NCBI GenBank assembly: GCA_964519145.1
Contig: CAZFHL010000004.1
Coordinates: 1-34,915, forward strand
Direction: 5' to 3'
Length of the DNA: 34,915 bases
Origin: CAZFHL01 sp964519145
GTDB lineage: Bacteria > Patescibacteriota > Minisyncoccia > Phycocordibacterales > WO2-35-19
Below the pieces are notes generated by a model. It was not told where the DNA came from. It worked only from the letters and a program-made list of their open reading frames with translations, and searched no databases. Shown piece by piece: positions 15,107 to 24,379 of the stretch. Both the position numbers and the translations under genes were made by a program. Every line of letters begins with the position of its first letter. Position 1 is the first letter of the stretch.

Positions 15107-15134
15107 CCCCCGAGCGCACAGCGCTCGGGGGTTT
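15107..15134 (+). terminator. GC-rich intrinsic terminator of the 125-residue gene
   Basis: An 11-bp perfect stem CCCCCGAGCGC / GCGCTCGGGGG with a 3-nt loop, followed by TTTCTGATTT. It is the most GC-rich hairpin in the window. Confidence 0.9.
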
Positions 15135-15195
15135 CTGATTTAAATTAATTTTTCATGCAAAAAACCAGATATAAGACTATCCTTTATCTTCAATT

Positions 15196-16704
15196 TTAAT
15201 ATTCCACCACATTACCCTCTTCTAAATTTGATTTTATTTCTATCATACTATCATTCCCCAAAAGTCCTGTTTCTATAACCACCTTTTCTTTGTTATTTTC
15301 TTTGTCTATTTTGAAAACAAAGCTTTTTTCTTGATTATCTACTTTTTCTTTTTTAATCACATAAACTGGCAATTTTAATACATTTGAAACCTCAGCTGTT
15401 TTAATTTTTAAATTAGCAGTCAAACCAGATTTTATTTTGTCTCCCAAATTTTTTGAAGCAAAAGAAACTTTTATTTTATAATTTACAACACCATCTATCA
15501 CTATTTCTGCCGGCTCTATACTAGAAACAAAACCTTCAAAAATTTCTTCTGGATATGCATCGAAATTTACAATTACTTTATCATTTAGATTTAATTTGCC
15601 GATATTTATTTCTGATATATTCGACTCAACATAAAAGTCATTTTGACTTATGATTGATATCAATTTTTCACCAAGAGAAACCGCTTGTCCTACTTTTGCA
15701 TTTTGACTCGTGATCACTCCATCAAAAGGCGCTCTTATTGAATATTTCGAAAGAGAGGCTAAAATTGAATCAACATTTGCTTCTGCCTCTTTTACTTTCG
15801 TTTCTTGAATCAAAATATCTTGATGTTCTAAATCACCATAATTTTTAATATTATTTAATTTATCTTTAGCTGTGATTACATCAGAAATAGCGGTTGAAAT
15901 ACTAGATCTAGCCGAATACACATCTGATTTATATTTATTTACAGTTGTCTCATATTCAAATTCTGCTGGTGCAAAAGAGTTTATGGCATAAGCCATTTTA
16001 TCCATAAAACTACTTATCTCTGATAAATATTTTGTAGTCAAAACAGCCTCATCTAATACATTATTTTCATTTATTAAATTTATAGAAGTCTGCCATTTCA
16101 AAAGTAGACTTTCTATCTTTTTTCTTTCGCTATTTAACTCCAAAACTGTATCGTTTGGTATTTTAAAATAATGGACAAAATTTCCATCACTGAAACTAAC
16201 TTCAAAATATGGATTGTTTGAATTGTTTTTAAAAAACTGATCCGATTTATTTCTTACCGCATCATCTGCCGATGAAAAAGCCTCTCTTATACTAGCTTCA
16301 AGATTTCTATAAGCACCGCTATAAGAAACAGGTGTAGTGTTTTTAATTTCTTGGAATTTTATTTGCTCAGATCTCAAAACAGCTCTTGCTTTAGAAAGTT
16401 CTGCTGTTTGATCTCCTGATTCTATATTTGACAGCAAATCTCCTTTCTTTACAATATCTCCAACCTTAACATAAACAAAACCAACTCTGCCAGATTTATC
16501 AAATCCCAAATCAGCACTTTGATTTGCTTCTACATTTCCTGTCGCTCTCACCTCTTCAGAAATATCTCCCCTTACGACACTCACGGTTTGCTTTTTTTCA
16601 TCTCCTTTAAAAAAGAAAAAGGCTAAAATTAATATCAAAAAAACTAATCCTATTTTGTAGAATTTATTTAAAGACATTAAAAAGTTTTTTATTTTAAAAA
16701 TCAT
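15196..16704 (-). CDS. HlyD/MacA-type membrane fusion (efflux adaptor) protein
   Basis: A 502-residue protein with one N-terminal membrane helix (about 15-33). It then has the split lipoyl-like half motif (GNVEANQSADLGFDKSGRV, VKVGDIVKKGDLL), a long coiled-coil hairpin (about 110-300), the second lipoyl half (YSIRAPFDGVITSQNAKVGQAV), and beta-barrel and membrane-proximal domains. The family couples ABC or RND exporters to the outside. The usual MacB-like permease is not next to it in the window; the gene before it is proS. A TGA-TATAAT box ends 7 nt before the ATG at 16704, giving an almost leaderless start. Confidence 0.85.
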   Translation of the reverse strand: MIFKIKNFLMSLNKFYKIGLVFLILILAFFFFKGDEKKQTVSVVRGDISEEVRATGNVEANQSADLGFDKSGRVGFVYVKVGDIVKKGDLLSNIESGDQTAELSKARAVLRSEQIKFQEIKNTTPVSYSGAYRNLEASIREAFSSADDAVRNKSDQFFKNNSNNPYFEVSFSDGNFVHYFKIPNDTVLELNSERKKIESLLLKWQTSINLINENNVLDEAVLTTKYLSEISSFMDKMAYAINSFAPAEFEYETTVNKYKSDVYSARSSISTAISDVITAKDKLNNIKNYGDLEHQDILIQETKVKEAEANVDSILASLSKYSIRAPFDGVITSQNAKVGQAVSLGEKLISIISQNDFYVESNISEINIGKLNLNDKVIVNFDAYPEEIFEGFVSSIEPAEIVIDGVVNYKIKVSFASKNLGDKIKSGLTANLKIKTAEVSNVLKLPVYVIKKEKVDNQEKSFVFKIDKENNKEKVVIETGLLGNDSMIEIKSNLEEGNVVEY

Positions 16705-16771
16705 ATTATCTATTATATCACAATTATTATATTTGTTTAAAAAAATTTTTTAGAGTATTTTTAGACGCCTC

Positions 16772-18019
16772 TTAAATTTTCATTTTCAAAATATCATGTA
16801 TATCTTCTAGTCTTGTTTCTCCTGAGACTCTGTCTATAAATTCAACTTTATTATTTAAAATATTTTTTTCTCCGACAATTATCCTATTTGGAATACCTAT
16901 AAGATCACTCTCTGCCAATTTTTCTCCAAGTCTTACATCTCTATCATCATACAAAACATTTTCGACACCCAAATATCTGTATATTTTTTCTGCTGTATCA
17001 TTTACTATATGATTTTGAGAATTTACCAATATCAAATGATATTTGAAAGGAGCCACTGACTCTGGCACTACTAAATTTGATTCATCAGAAAAACTTTCAA
17101 CCAAGACACCCAGAAGTCTTGTGATACCGATACCAAATGAACTTAAAAATACCGGTTTCTTATTTCCATCTACATCTGTTATATAAAGTCCCATTTGTTC
17201 GCTTTTTTTGCTACCAAAATTAAATATATTACCCACTTCTGCTGTTTTCTTTTTTTCAAAATCATCTGAAGACATACCCATTTTTCCCAAAGTATCTTCA
17301 TTAAAAACCTCTTCATTTATAGCAACTTTTTCTTTTATATTTACAAAAACATCATCTTCCCCTGCTTCACAAATAGTTTGAAATTCATGACTAAACTTTT
17401 CTGTAAAAACACCCCCAGAAGCGCTAGTTACAAAAGTCCTATCCTCCAAGCCAACTTGTTTAAAAATATTTTGATAAGATATAATTGCTCTATTATAAAA
17501 ATCATTGTTTTCTTCTTCTGACAAAGAAAAGTGGTACATATCTTTCATGATAAATTCTCTGCAACGCATAATCCCGCTTTTTGCCCTCACCTCATTTCTC
17601 AATTTATTTTGAAACTGATGCACTGTTATGGGCAAATCTTTGTAGCTAGCAATATGATAATTCATCATATTTGTTATAGGTTCTTCATGAGACCAGCCAA
17701 AACCAATCTCTGTGTCATTTTTTAATTTAGATTTAAACCAAACATCTACATTTGTATCATCCCACCTATCTGTTTTTTGCCAAACATTTTTATCTTGTAT
17801 TGTAGACATCAATAATTCAGAAGACCCCAAATCCTCCATCTCTTTAGAAACTATTTTTTTTATATTATTTAAAACTCTTAAACCAAGTGGTAAATACGAG
17901 TATACTCCTGCCATCTCTTTATTTATATATCCAGAACGAATAAGTAATTTGGCATTTTTAGATACCTCGTCAGACGGAGCCTCCTTTCTTGTTTTAGTAA
18001 AAATATTAGATTGTCTCAT
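16772..18019 (-). CDS. proS: prolyl-tRNA synthetase, short form
   Basis: A class II synthetase of 415 residues that charges tRNA-Pro. The N-terminal YSYLPLGLRVLNNI holds motif 1. RCREFIMKDMYHF is motif 2, followed by the TSASGGVFTEKFSHEF region. GIGITRLLGVLVE is motif 3, and an anticodon-binding domain closes the protein (YLGVENVLYDDRDVRLGEKLAESDLIGIP). The roughly 180-residue editing insert of E. coli-type enzymes is absent, as in the alphaproteobacterial-type short form. A TGA-TAGCAT box lies 6 nt before the ATG, again suggesting a leaderless start. Confidence 0.95.
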   Translation of the reverse strand: MRQSNIFTKTRKEAPSDEVSKNAKLLIRSGYINKEMAGVYSYLPLGLRVLNNIKKIVSKEMEDLGSSELLMSTIQDKNVWQKTDRWDDTNVDVWFKSKLKNDTEIGFGWSHEEPITNMMNYHIASYKDLPITVHQFQNKLRNEVRAKSGIMRCREFIMKDMYHFSLSEEENNDFYNRAIISYQNIFKQVGLEDRTFVTSASGGVFTEKFSHEFQTICEAGEDDVFVNIKEKVAINEEVFNEDTLGKMGMSSDDFEKKKTAEVGNIFNFGSKKSEQMGLYITDVDGNKKPVFLSSFGIGITRLLGVLVESFSDESNLVVPESVAPFKYHLILVNSQNHIVNDTAEKIYRYLGVENVLYDDRDVRLGEKLAESDLIGIPNRIIVGEKNILNNKVEFIDRVSGETRLEDIHDILKMKI

Positions 18020-18062
18020 AAAAATATGCTATCAAATTTTCACAAATTAAACAAACAGAAAA

Positions 18063-19169
18063 TTAAATTAATTTAACAATATCTTTATAAGTAACAATGA
18101 GCATCAAAATTAAAAGTATCACAAACCCTGCAGAATTTATGATTTGGATAAATTTAGGATTTATAGGTTTTCTCAAAATTGCCTCAATTCCCACAAATAA
18201 CAATCTGCCTCCGTCTAAAGCAGGAAAAGGTACCAAATTTATGACCGCAAGATTTATAGAAATGAGGGCTGTAAAAGTGATAAGATAAACAAAACCCAAA
18301 TCACTCGCCTCTCCTACCAAACCCACGATACCAACAGGACCAGATATATTTGACATATCCGCCTCACCAAAAATCAAATTTCTCAAAAGATCAAAAAGCC
18401 CGATTATTGTTAAATAGGTAAATTTAAAAGATGTTTTAAAACCTTCTATTATAGATTTAACAAAAGACAATTTCACCTCACCCACCATATCTACATTTAC
18501 CCCTATTACTTTTTTACCTTCAGATAAAATATCTGTTTGTTTTATTTTGAAATTTAAAATATCTTTACCTCTCAAAATTTCTATATTTAAATCACTGTTC
18601 GATCCTGCAATAAACCCAGAAAAATTGTTTATATTTGGATTCACGAGTTCATTTCCAGAAAAAGATATTTTATTTATTTTATCGCCATGTTTTATGCCAG
18701 ATTTTTCAGCTGGGTAATTTTCTAACAAACCAACTACTGTTAGGATAGGATTTTTTACTTGATCTTTAAACTCTCCATCAACTGGCGCAGGAATACCGAA
18801 CATAAAAGCAATAGAAAAAAGAATGCAAGCAAACAAAATATTAAAAGAAACTCCTGCAATCAAAATTCCAGCTTGCCATTTTTTAGATATTTCTGTAAAT
18901 CTTAAATTTGTCTTTGTTAAATTATTTTCATTATTTATATTTTGATCTGGTTCATAATTTTCTCCAAGTATTTTTACAAATCCTCCAAATGGAATCCAGT
19001 TTAAACTAAAAATAGTTTCTCTCCATTTGCCCAAAATTAAAGCTCTAGGCGGATAACCAAAACCAAATTCATCTACCCTCACGCCTGCTTTTTTGGCAAC
19101 TAAAAAATGACCCATTTCATGTACCAAAACAAGTATTCCTAATATTATTATAAAAATTAAAATGGTCAT
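18063..19169 (-). CDS. rseP: site-2 intramembrane metalloprotease, RseP-like
   Basis: A 368-residue M50 protease. HEMGH at about residue 18 (HExxH) in the first membrane helix and NLVPFPALDGG (LDG motif) near residue 315 form the zinc site. One PDZ domain (about 125-215, NYPAEKSGIKHGDKI) and four hydrophobic segments complete the family pattern. It cleaves membrane proteins such as anti-sigma factors or leftover signal peptides. It begins directly at the end of frr (no intergenic base), so the two are translationally coupled; frr-rseP adjacency is common in bacteria. Confidence 0.93.
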   Translation of the reverse strand: MTILIFIIILGILVLVHEMGHFLVAKKAGVRVDEFGFGYPPRALILGKWRETIFSLNWIPFGGFVKILGENYEPDQNINNENNLTKTNLRFTEISKKWQAGILIAGVSFNILFACILFSIAFMFGIPAPVDGEFKDQVKNPILTVVGLLENYPAEKSGIKHGDKINKISFSGNELVNPNINNFSGFIAGSNSDLNIEILRGKDILNFKIKQTDILSEGKKVIGVNVDMVGEVKLSFVKSIIEGFKTSFKFTYLTIIGLFDLLRNLIFGEADMSNISGPVGIVGLVGEASDLGFVYLITFTALISINLAVINLVPFPALDGGRLLFVGIEAILRKPINPKFIQIINSAGFVILLILMLIVTYKDIVKLI

Positions 19170-19721
19170 TTACTGTGTTTTTATTTCAGTTTCCTTTTTG
19201 TTTGTAATATCTTCTAATTTAGCACCAATATCGTCAATCATTTTTTGGACTTCATCTTTTAATCTAAATTTTTGATCCTCTCCCATACCACCCTGTTTTT
19301 CCTTTTCTTCTATTTCTTTCAAAATTTTATCTCTAAATAATCTTAAAGAAACTCTGGATTCTTCAAGTTTAGATTTTGCTAATTTAACAAATTGCTCTCT
19401 TCTCTCTGTTGTAAGTTCTGGGAATATAATGCGAACACCTCTGTCATAAGGAGAGACAGAGAGACCTAAATTTGAATTAGTAATAGATTTTTCAATGTTT
19501 TTTATCAAACTCATGTCCCAAGGTTCTATTTTTATACTCCTGCTATCTTCAATCACAATATTTGCAAGCTCTCTCAAGCCCATCATACCCCCATAAGCAT
19601 CGACTTGCACCGAATCCAATATAACAGGAGTGGCTCTTCCTGTTCTGATAATAGAAAGCTCTTTTACAAGCCAATCATAAACACTTCCGATATTTGTTTT
19701 GAATTCATTAAAATTAAACAT
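19170..19721 (-). CDS. frr: ribosome recycling factor
   Basis: A 183-residue protein of full family length. RTGRATPVILDSVQVDAYGG, PWDMSLIKNIEKSI, VRIIFPELTTERREQFVKLAK and the helical end DEVQKMIDDIGAKLEDI are characteristic. With EF-G it splits the post-termination ribosome. No SD is obvious. It lies upstream of the rseP-like gene, stop touching start, and downstream of the delta' gene by 63 nt. Confidence 0.97.
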   Translation of the reverse strand: MFNFNEFKTNIGSVYDWLVKELSIIRTGRATPVILDSVQVDAYGGMMGLRELANIVIEDSRSIKIEPWDMSLIKNIEKSITNSNLGLSVSPYDRGVRIIFPELTTERREQFVKLAKSKLEESRVSLRLFRDKILKEIEEKEKQGGMGEDQKFRLKDEVQKMIDDIGAKLEDITNKKETEIKTQ

Positions 19722-19784
19722 AAATAATTGAAACTCTTTTAAAATTCTTTCTCAATAAATTTTAAGAGAACATGCCCTATTATA

Positions 19785-20402
19785 TCACATCATAACAGAA
19801 AGCCATTCTAATATCATTTTTGGGGAGGAACCTCTGGCAGATAACAAAATTTTACCTGTCAAAATATTTTTCTTTTGATTTAAATCTTCAACCTCATATT
19901 TTTCCAAATTATTTAACAGATTTTTTATGATTTCTTTGTCTGTTTTTTTATTTAGACTTCGAATCATTGCAAACTTTTCTTTTAAATTGGATCTAAAAAA
20001 TTTTAAAGTTTCTTTTTCTACACTTACTTCTGGCTCATTATGCAAAACAGAAACCCTTGATAAAATAGTGGGTATAATGCCTCCTAAATTTGGTAAAGAT
20101 ATGAAGATATAAGTACCAATAGGCGGTTCTTCTAAAACTTTTAAAAGAGCATTTTGAGCTTCATGACCAATTTGTTTTGTCTTTACTAAACAAACCTTTA
20201 TATAAGATTTAATCGGTCGCAAAAAAATCCAATCTTCAAAATCTCTGACATCGTCTATCCTGAAATTTTCTAAATCTAAAAATAAAAAATCCGGATTTGA
20301 TTTTATATCAAAATCCAAATTGCTTAAAAGCAAATTGTCCATATATTCCAAAATATTTTCATTCCCTATAACAATATTTGAATGTTTTAAATTTTTTATC
20401 AT
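19785..20402 (-). CDS. holB: DNA polymerase III delta'-like subunit, reduced
   Basis: A 205-residue protein whose core KTKQIGHEAQNALLKVLEEPP...TILSRV is the conserved sensor-1/SRC-like region of clamp-loader subunits (delta', gamma/tau). There is no Walker A motif and the usual C-terminal collar domain is short, so it is well below the usual ~320 residues. It is most likely the delta' stator of the clamp loader. Its ATG overlaps the mreB stop by 4 nt (ATGA), so translation is coupled. Confidence 0.8.
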   Translation of the reverse strand: MIKNLKHSNIVIGNENILEYMDNLLLSNLDFDIKSNPDFLFLDLENFRIDDVRDFEDWIFLRPIKSYIKVCLVKTKQIGHEAQNALLKVLEEPPIGTYIFISLPNLGGIIPTILSRVSVLHNEPEVSVEKETLKFFRSNLKEKFAMIRSLNKKTDKEIIKNLLNNLEKYEVEDLNQKKNILTGKILLSARGSSPKMILEWLSVMM

Positions 20403-21412
20403 CTTTTTGAAATTACCATCCTTTTATATCTATCTATATGCTCTAGCGCAACACCTGTACCATTTGCAACACAATAAAGTGGTTTGTCTGCCAAAACAGC
20501 TTTAACACCAACTCTTCTAAAAACAAGTTCGGTTAAATTTCTGAGAGAAGATGTCCCGCCCGTCATTATGATACCTTGATCTATTATATCAGAAGCAAGC
20601 TCAGGCGGTGTTTCTTGCAATACATCTTTTATAGCTTTTATTACTTCTCTCAGCTCTTTAGATATAGCTTTTACTATTTCATTTGTTTTCAATTCTACAG
20701 ATCTAGGTAAACCAGATATCAGATCTCTTCCTTTAACAATCATGGATAACTCTTCGTCTAACGGAAGAGCAGACCCTATGTTTATTTTTATATCTTCTGC
20801 CATCTTGTCCCCTATTGCTAGATTAAAATTTTTCTTAACATAATCAATTATACTTTCATCAATTCTATTTCCTGCGCATTTTACAGAAACAGAAGAAACA
20901 ATACCACCAAGAGATATGACGGCAACATCTGTGGTGCCACCGCCAATATCGGCAATCATATGACCTTTAGCTTCATATATTGGTATCCCTGCGCCAATAG
21001 CTGCTAGTATTGGTTCTTTAACAACAAAAGCTTTTCTTGCTCCTGCCTTTATAGCTGCTTCTATCACAGCTCTTCTTTCAGTAGAAGAAACTCCAGCTGG
21101 TACAGATATCAAAACTTCTGGTTTGAAAAAGGACCATGAACCGAGAGCTTTAGAAATATAATATTTAAGCATTGCCTCTGTCACTTTATAATCAGCAATC
21201 ACCCCGTCTTTCATTGGTCTATAGGCGACAATAGCGTCTGGTGTCCTACCTATCATTGTTTTTGCCTCATTTCCAACTGCCAAAATACGATTATCTTCTA
21301 AAGAAATAGCCACAACGGATGGCTCATTTAATACAATACCTTTGCCAGGTACAAAAACTAAAGTATTTGCAGTGCCCAAATCTATACCAAGTTTTTTAGA
21401 AAAAATATTCAT
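20399..21412 (-). CDS. mreB: rod-shape actin homologue MreB
   Basis: A 337-residue protein with the actin-fold nucleotide motifs: phosphate 1 DLGTANTLVF at residue 10, phosphate 2 DIGGGTTDVAVI at about 155, and the adenosine motif IMTGGTSSL at about 283. It polymerises under the membrane and directs lateral wall synthesis. It is the first gene of the mreB-delta'-frr-rseP run and is divergent from priA. The presence of mreB with several murein hydrolases implies a peptidoglycan-bearing, probably elongated cell. Confidence 0.97.
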   Translation of the reverse strand: MNIFSKKLGIDLGTANTLVFVPGKGIVLNEPSVVAISLEDNRILAVGNEAKTMIGRTPDAIVAYRPMKDGVIADYKVTEAMLKYYISKALGSWSFFKPEVLISVPAGVSSTERRAVIEAAIKAGARKAFVVKEPILAAIGAGIPIYEAKGHMIADIGGGTTDVAVISLGGIVSSVSVKCAGNRIDESIIDYVKKNFNLAIGDKMAEDIKINIGSALPLDEELSMIVKGRDLISGLPRSVELKTNEIVKAISKELREVIKAIKDVLQETPPELASDIIDQGIIMTGGTSSLRNLTELVFRRVGVKAVLADKPLYCVANGTGVALEHIDRYKRMVISKR

Positions 21413-21559
21413 TTATAATTAAATAATATTACTTTAAAATATAGTTTCAACCTACCTTAATACAAAAAATATGGTGAAAATATTTTATAAATACAGGTAA
21501 TTAACAGCTTATATTTTTATATTCTTGCTACTTTTCGCTTTTTGATTTTTACTTATACT

Positions 21560-23503
21560 ATGTTTATCATAGAATGCTTACCTTTTGCCAAAGTTGGAGA
21601 CAAAGAAACCTTGTCATATTTTTCACCAAAACAAATAGAAGAGGGTTCTATTATAAAAGTTAGCATTAGAAATAAAAATGTTAGCGCTTTAGTTTTAAAT
21701 AGCAAACCAGTAGAAAATTTAAAATCAGAAATAAAATCAGCAAATTATGTATTAAAAAAGATTGGTGAAGTTCAGAGTAAACCTTTTTTGGAAATAGAAT
21801 TTTTAAAAGCAATAAAAGACACTGCTAGATATTTTTTGACTACTGAGGGTGCCATACTCTCCCATCTAATACCAAAAAATTTAGTTGAAAAACCAAACCT
21901 ACTATCATTGATAAAAAATGAAAATATTGAAACAAAAAGTGTTAAAGACGGGATTTTTATTTTGCAAAATGAAGAAGAAGAAAGGTTGATGTACTACAAA
22001 TCTTTGATTCGACAAGAATTTGCAAAAAATAAATCTATCTACATTTGTCTGCCTCAAAATGAAAATATTTTATCTTTAAAAAATAAAATAGAAAAAGGTA
22101 TAGAAAAATTTGTATGTCATTTTCATAAAGATATGACAAAAAAGGAATTTATAGATAAATGGAAAATTGTTTGCACGAGCAAACATCCACTTTTAATAAT
22201 AGGCACAGGCAGATGGCTTTTTATCCCAAGAAAAGATATAAGCATAATAATAATAGAGAAAGAAAATGAAGAAGGTTGGAGGACACTAAATAGACCTCAA
22301 ATAGATTTGAGATTTTTTATAGAGTCTTTTGCTAAACACAAAAAAATACAATTAATTATTGCCGATACATTTCTTAAGATTGATACTTTGTATAGATATA
22401 AACAAGGTGAAATTTTAGCATTCGAAAATACAAAATGGAGAATAAATAGAGATTTTGAGACAAAGTGTATAGATCTAAAAGAAAGTGTAAAAAAAGAAAA
22501 AGAATTTAGTTGTCTATCAAAAGAGGTAGTGGAAATAATGAGAGAAAAAATCAATAAAAAATCCAATATTTTTATTTATGCTTCAAGAAAAGGAATTTCT
22601 GGTTCTGTGGTATGCAAAGATTGTGGTGAACAAGTCAAATGTAGCAATTGCAATTCCCCTATGATTTTATACAAATCAAAAAAAAATGAGGAGAAGTTTT
22701 TTAAATGTAATCAGTGTGGCGAAATGCGCGACACCCTTGAAACTTGTCGTAAATGCAATAGCTGGAAACTTAGAGATTTTGGTATTGGTATAGATAAAAT
22801 TTCAGAAGAAATAAAAACCAAATTTCAAGATATAGAAATATTTGAAATAAATAAAAACAATATTTCTACTAGTGCCCAAATTAAAAAAGTTATTGAAAAT
22901 TTTTATCAGACCAAACCAAGCATACTCATATCTACCGAGCTGGCTTTACCATATCTATATAAAAAAATAGACACCACTATTATTGCATCTTTTGATTCTC
23001 TTTTTTCTATACCAGATTTTCATATAAAAGAAAAAATATTTAACATAATGCTCAATATAAAAAATATCACCAAAAATTTATTTGTCATACAAAGCCGAAA
23101 CAAAGATGATAGCGTCATAGAATACGGAATAAAGGATGATTTGATAGAATTTTATAAACAAGAAATTGAAGAAAGAGAAACCTTGGATTATCCGCCCATA
23201 GGAATATTTATCAAGATCACAGCAAGAGGCACAAACTCTTTTATAAACAAAGAAACCGAAAAACTGAAAAGTATATTTGAACCATTTAAAAATTCTGAAT
23301 TGATGAAGATTACAATTTTTAATTCATCTTATGAAAAGCAAGGTGAACAATCTGCGGTAAATGTGATAATAAAATTAAAAAAAGATTTATGGATTTCCTG
23401 TATTAAAAAACCAACAGAATCAGAAATTTACTCATTATTCAACACTTTAAAATCACTCCCGTTGCATTTAGAAGTCAAAATAGACCCCGAAAACCTATTA
23501 TAA
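21560..23503 (+). CDS. priA: degenerate PriA (primosomal protein N'), ATPase motifs lost
   Basis: A 647-residue PriA homologue. Residues 1-100 form the 3'-DNA-binding domain (FSPKQIEEGSIIKVSIRNKNVSALVL). The zinc region at about 352-401 keeps all four Cys pairs (CKDC, CSNC, CNQC, CRKC), and the C-terminal domain (ERETLDYPPIGIFIKI) is present. The Walker A site expected near residue 140 (GVTGSGKT) reads LQNEEEERLMYY, and the DEEH box reads EKEN (IIIIEKENEEGW). ATP hydrolysis is therefore unlikely; it may bind forks and load the replicative helicase without unwinding. The start at ATG 21560 was preferred over a TTG at 21542; neither has an SD. Confidence 0.85.
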   Translation: MFIIECLPFAKVGDKETLSYFSPKQIEEGSIIKVSIRNKNVSALVLNSKPVENLKSEIKSANYVLKKIGEVQSKPFLEIEFLKAIKDTARYFLTTEGAILSHLIPKNLVEKPNLLSLIKNENIETKSVKDGIFILQNEEEERLMYYKSLIRQEFAKNKSIYICLPQNENILSLKNKIEKGIEKFVCHFHKDMTKKEFIDKWKIVCTSKHPLLIIGTGRWLFIPRKDISIIIIEKENEEGWRTLNRPQIDLRFFIESFAKHKKIQLIIADTFLKIDTLYRYKQGEILAFENTKWRINRDFETKCIDLKESVKKEKEFSCLSKEVVEIMREKINKKSNIFIYASRKGISGSVVCKDCGEQVKCSNCNSPMILYKSKKNEEKFFKCNQCGEMRDTLETCRKCNSWKLRDFGIGIDKISEEIKTKFQDIEIFEINKNNISTSAQIKKVIENFYQTKPSILISTELALPYLYKKIDTTIIASFDSLFSIPDFHIKEKIFNIMLNIKNITKNLFVIQSRNKDDSVIEYGIKDDLIEFYKQEIEERETLDYPPIGIFIKITARGTNSFINKETEKLKSIFEPFKNSELMKITIFNSSYEKQGEQSAVNVIIKLKKDLWISCIKKPTESEIYSLFNTLKSLPLHLEVKIDPENLL

Positions 23504-23580
23504 TAGACCTCTTTCAAAAGTCTCATGTACCTAGGAGTTTGATCAAAGCGAGCTTCGCAATAATTTTTTAGCAAATAAAT

Positions 23581-23720
23581 GGGCTTCTTCCAAAAGTCTT
23601 TCTTAGTGTAGTTTTTGATAGACACGCATAAAAATCTGCTGATTTTTTGCTATGCTCGTCAGGGTCATCTTGCGCAAGTCTATCAAAAACTACACTCACG
23701 ACGACTTTTGAAAGAAGCCC
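23581..23720. repeat. 140-bp foldback (MITE-like) element
   Basis: Terminal arms 23581-23623 and 23678-23720 (43 nt each) are inverted repeats matching at 38 of 43 positions by eye, around a 54-nt centre. The ends begin GGGCTTCTT. No transposase frame is inside. I did not find a clear target-site duplication. Confidence 0.65.
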
Positions 23721-23766
23721 AGTATCAGTGGTTCAAAAAGGTATGATGAGAAAGAGTTTTGTAATT
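23721..23766 (+). repeat. 46-bp inverted repeat flanking def-fmt, left copy
   Basis: The reverse complement matches 25300-25345 at about 40 of 46 positions, with a shared core CATACCTTTTTGAACCAC. The pair brackets the def-fmt genes in opposite orientation. Confidence 0.7.
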
Positions 23767-23836
23767 CAAAGCAAAAAAGATTTTTGAAAGAGCTAATATT
23801 ATAGTAAAATTTAAGGTATTGTGATAAATTATTGCT

Positions 23837-24379
23837 ATGGAAAATATAGTCCAAAAAGACAATAAAATATTGAGAGAAATAGCAAAACCTGTTTCTATTG
23901 CTGATATTAAAAGTCGCAAAATAGAAACAATCATAAGGAGAATGATAAAGGCTCTAAATGCAGAGGATGACGGGGTGGCCATAGCAGCCCCACAAATAGG
24001 AGAAAGCGTTCGTGTATTTGTGATATCCAAAAAAATATTTGAAATTATGGATTCTGAAAAAAACAAAGAAAGCGATAATGATAAAAAAGAAAGAAAAGAT
24101 TTAATTTTCATAAATCCTGAAATAGTAAAAGTTTCAAAGAAAAAAAGTAAAATGGAAGAAGGGTGTCTTTCAGTCAGATGGTTTTATGGAAAAGTAGCAA
24201 GGAGTGAAAAAGCTATGATAAAAGCTTATGACGAAAATGGAAAATTATTTACAATGGGGGGAAGCGGACTTTTGGCTCAAATATTTCAACATGAGATGGA
24301 TCATTTGGAAGGAATTTTATTTACAGACAAAGCCACAGATTTAAAAGATATGCCTCCTTCAAAAAATAAAAATGCTTAA
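23837..24379 (+). CDS. def: peptide deformylase
   Basis: A 180-residue enzyme that removes the formyl group from nascent proteins. All three family motifs are present: motif 1 GVAIAAPQIG, motif 2 EGCLSVR with the metal-binding Cys, and motif 3 HEMDHLEG (HExxH). A Lys/Glu-rich insert (MDSEKNKESDNDKKERKD) sits between motifs 1 and 2. A TGA-TAAATT box 6 nt before the ATG suggests a leaderless transcript. The stop overlaps the fmt start by 8 nt, so the pair is coupled. Confidence 0.96.
   Translation: MENIVQKDNKILREIAKPVSIADIKSRKIETIIRRMIKALNAEDDGVAIAAPQIGESVRVFVISKKIFEIMDSEKNKESDNDKKERKDLIFINPEIVKVSKKKSKMEEGCLSVRWFYGKVARSEKAMIKAYDENGKLFTMGGSGLLAQIFQHEMDHLEGILFTDKATDLKDMPPSKNKNA

Larger units (their letters stand above)
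23504..23836. other. priA-def intergenic region with foldback repeat element
   Basis: This 333-nt gap has no coding frame I trust. It contains two or three copies of a CTTTCAAAAGTC motif, a small GCGAGCTTCGC stem, and a 140-bp foldback element (23581-23720). A 46-nt segment (23721-23766) recurs inverted after fmt. The end holds the probable def promoter: TGA-TAAATT, 6 nt before the ATG. Confidence 0.6.

Noticed and set aside
15196..16704. Adaptor as the RiPP exporter
   Set aside because: It is over 2 kb away beyond unrelated genes with its own promoter, and no permease is adjacent; linking it to the RiPP would be guesswork.
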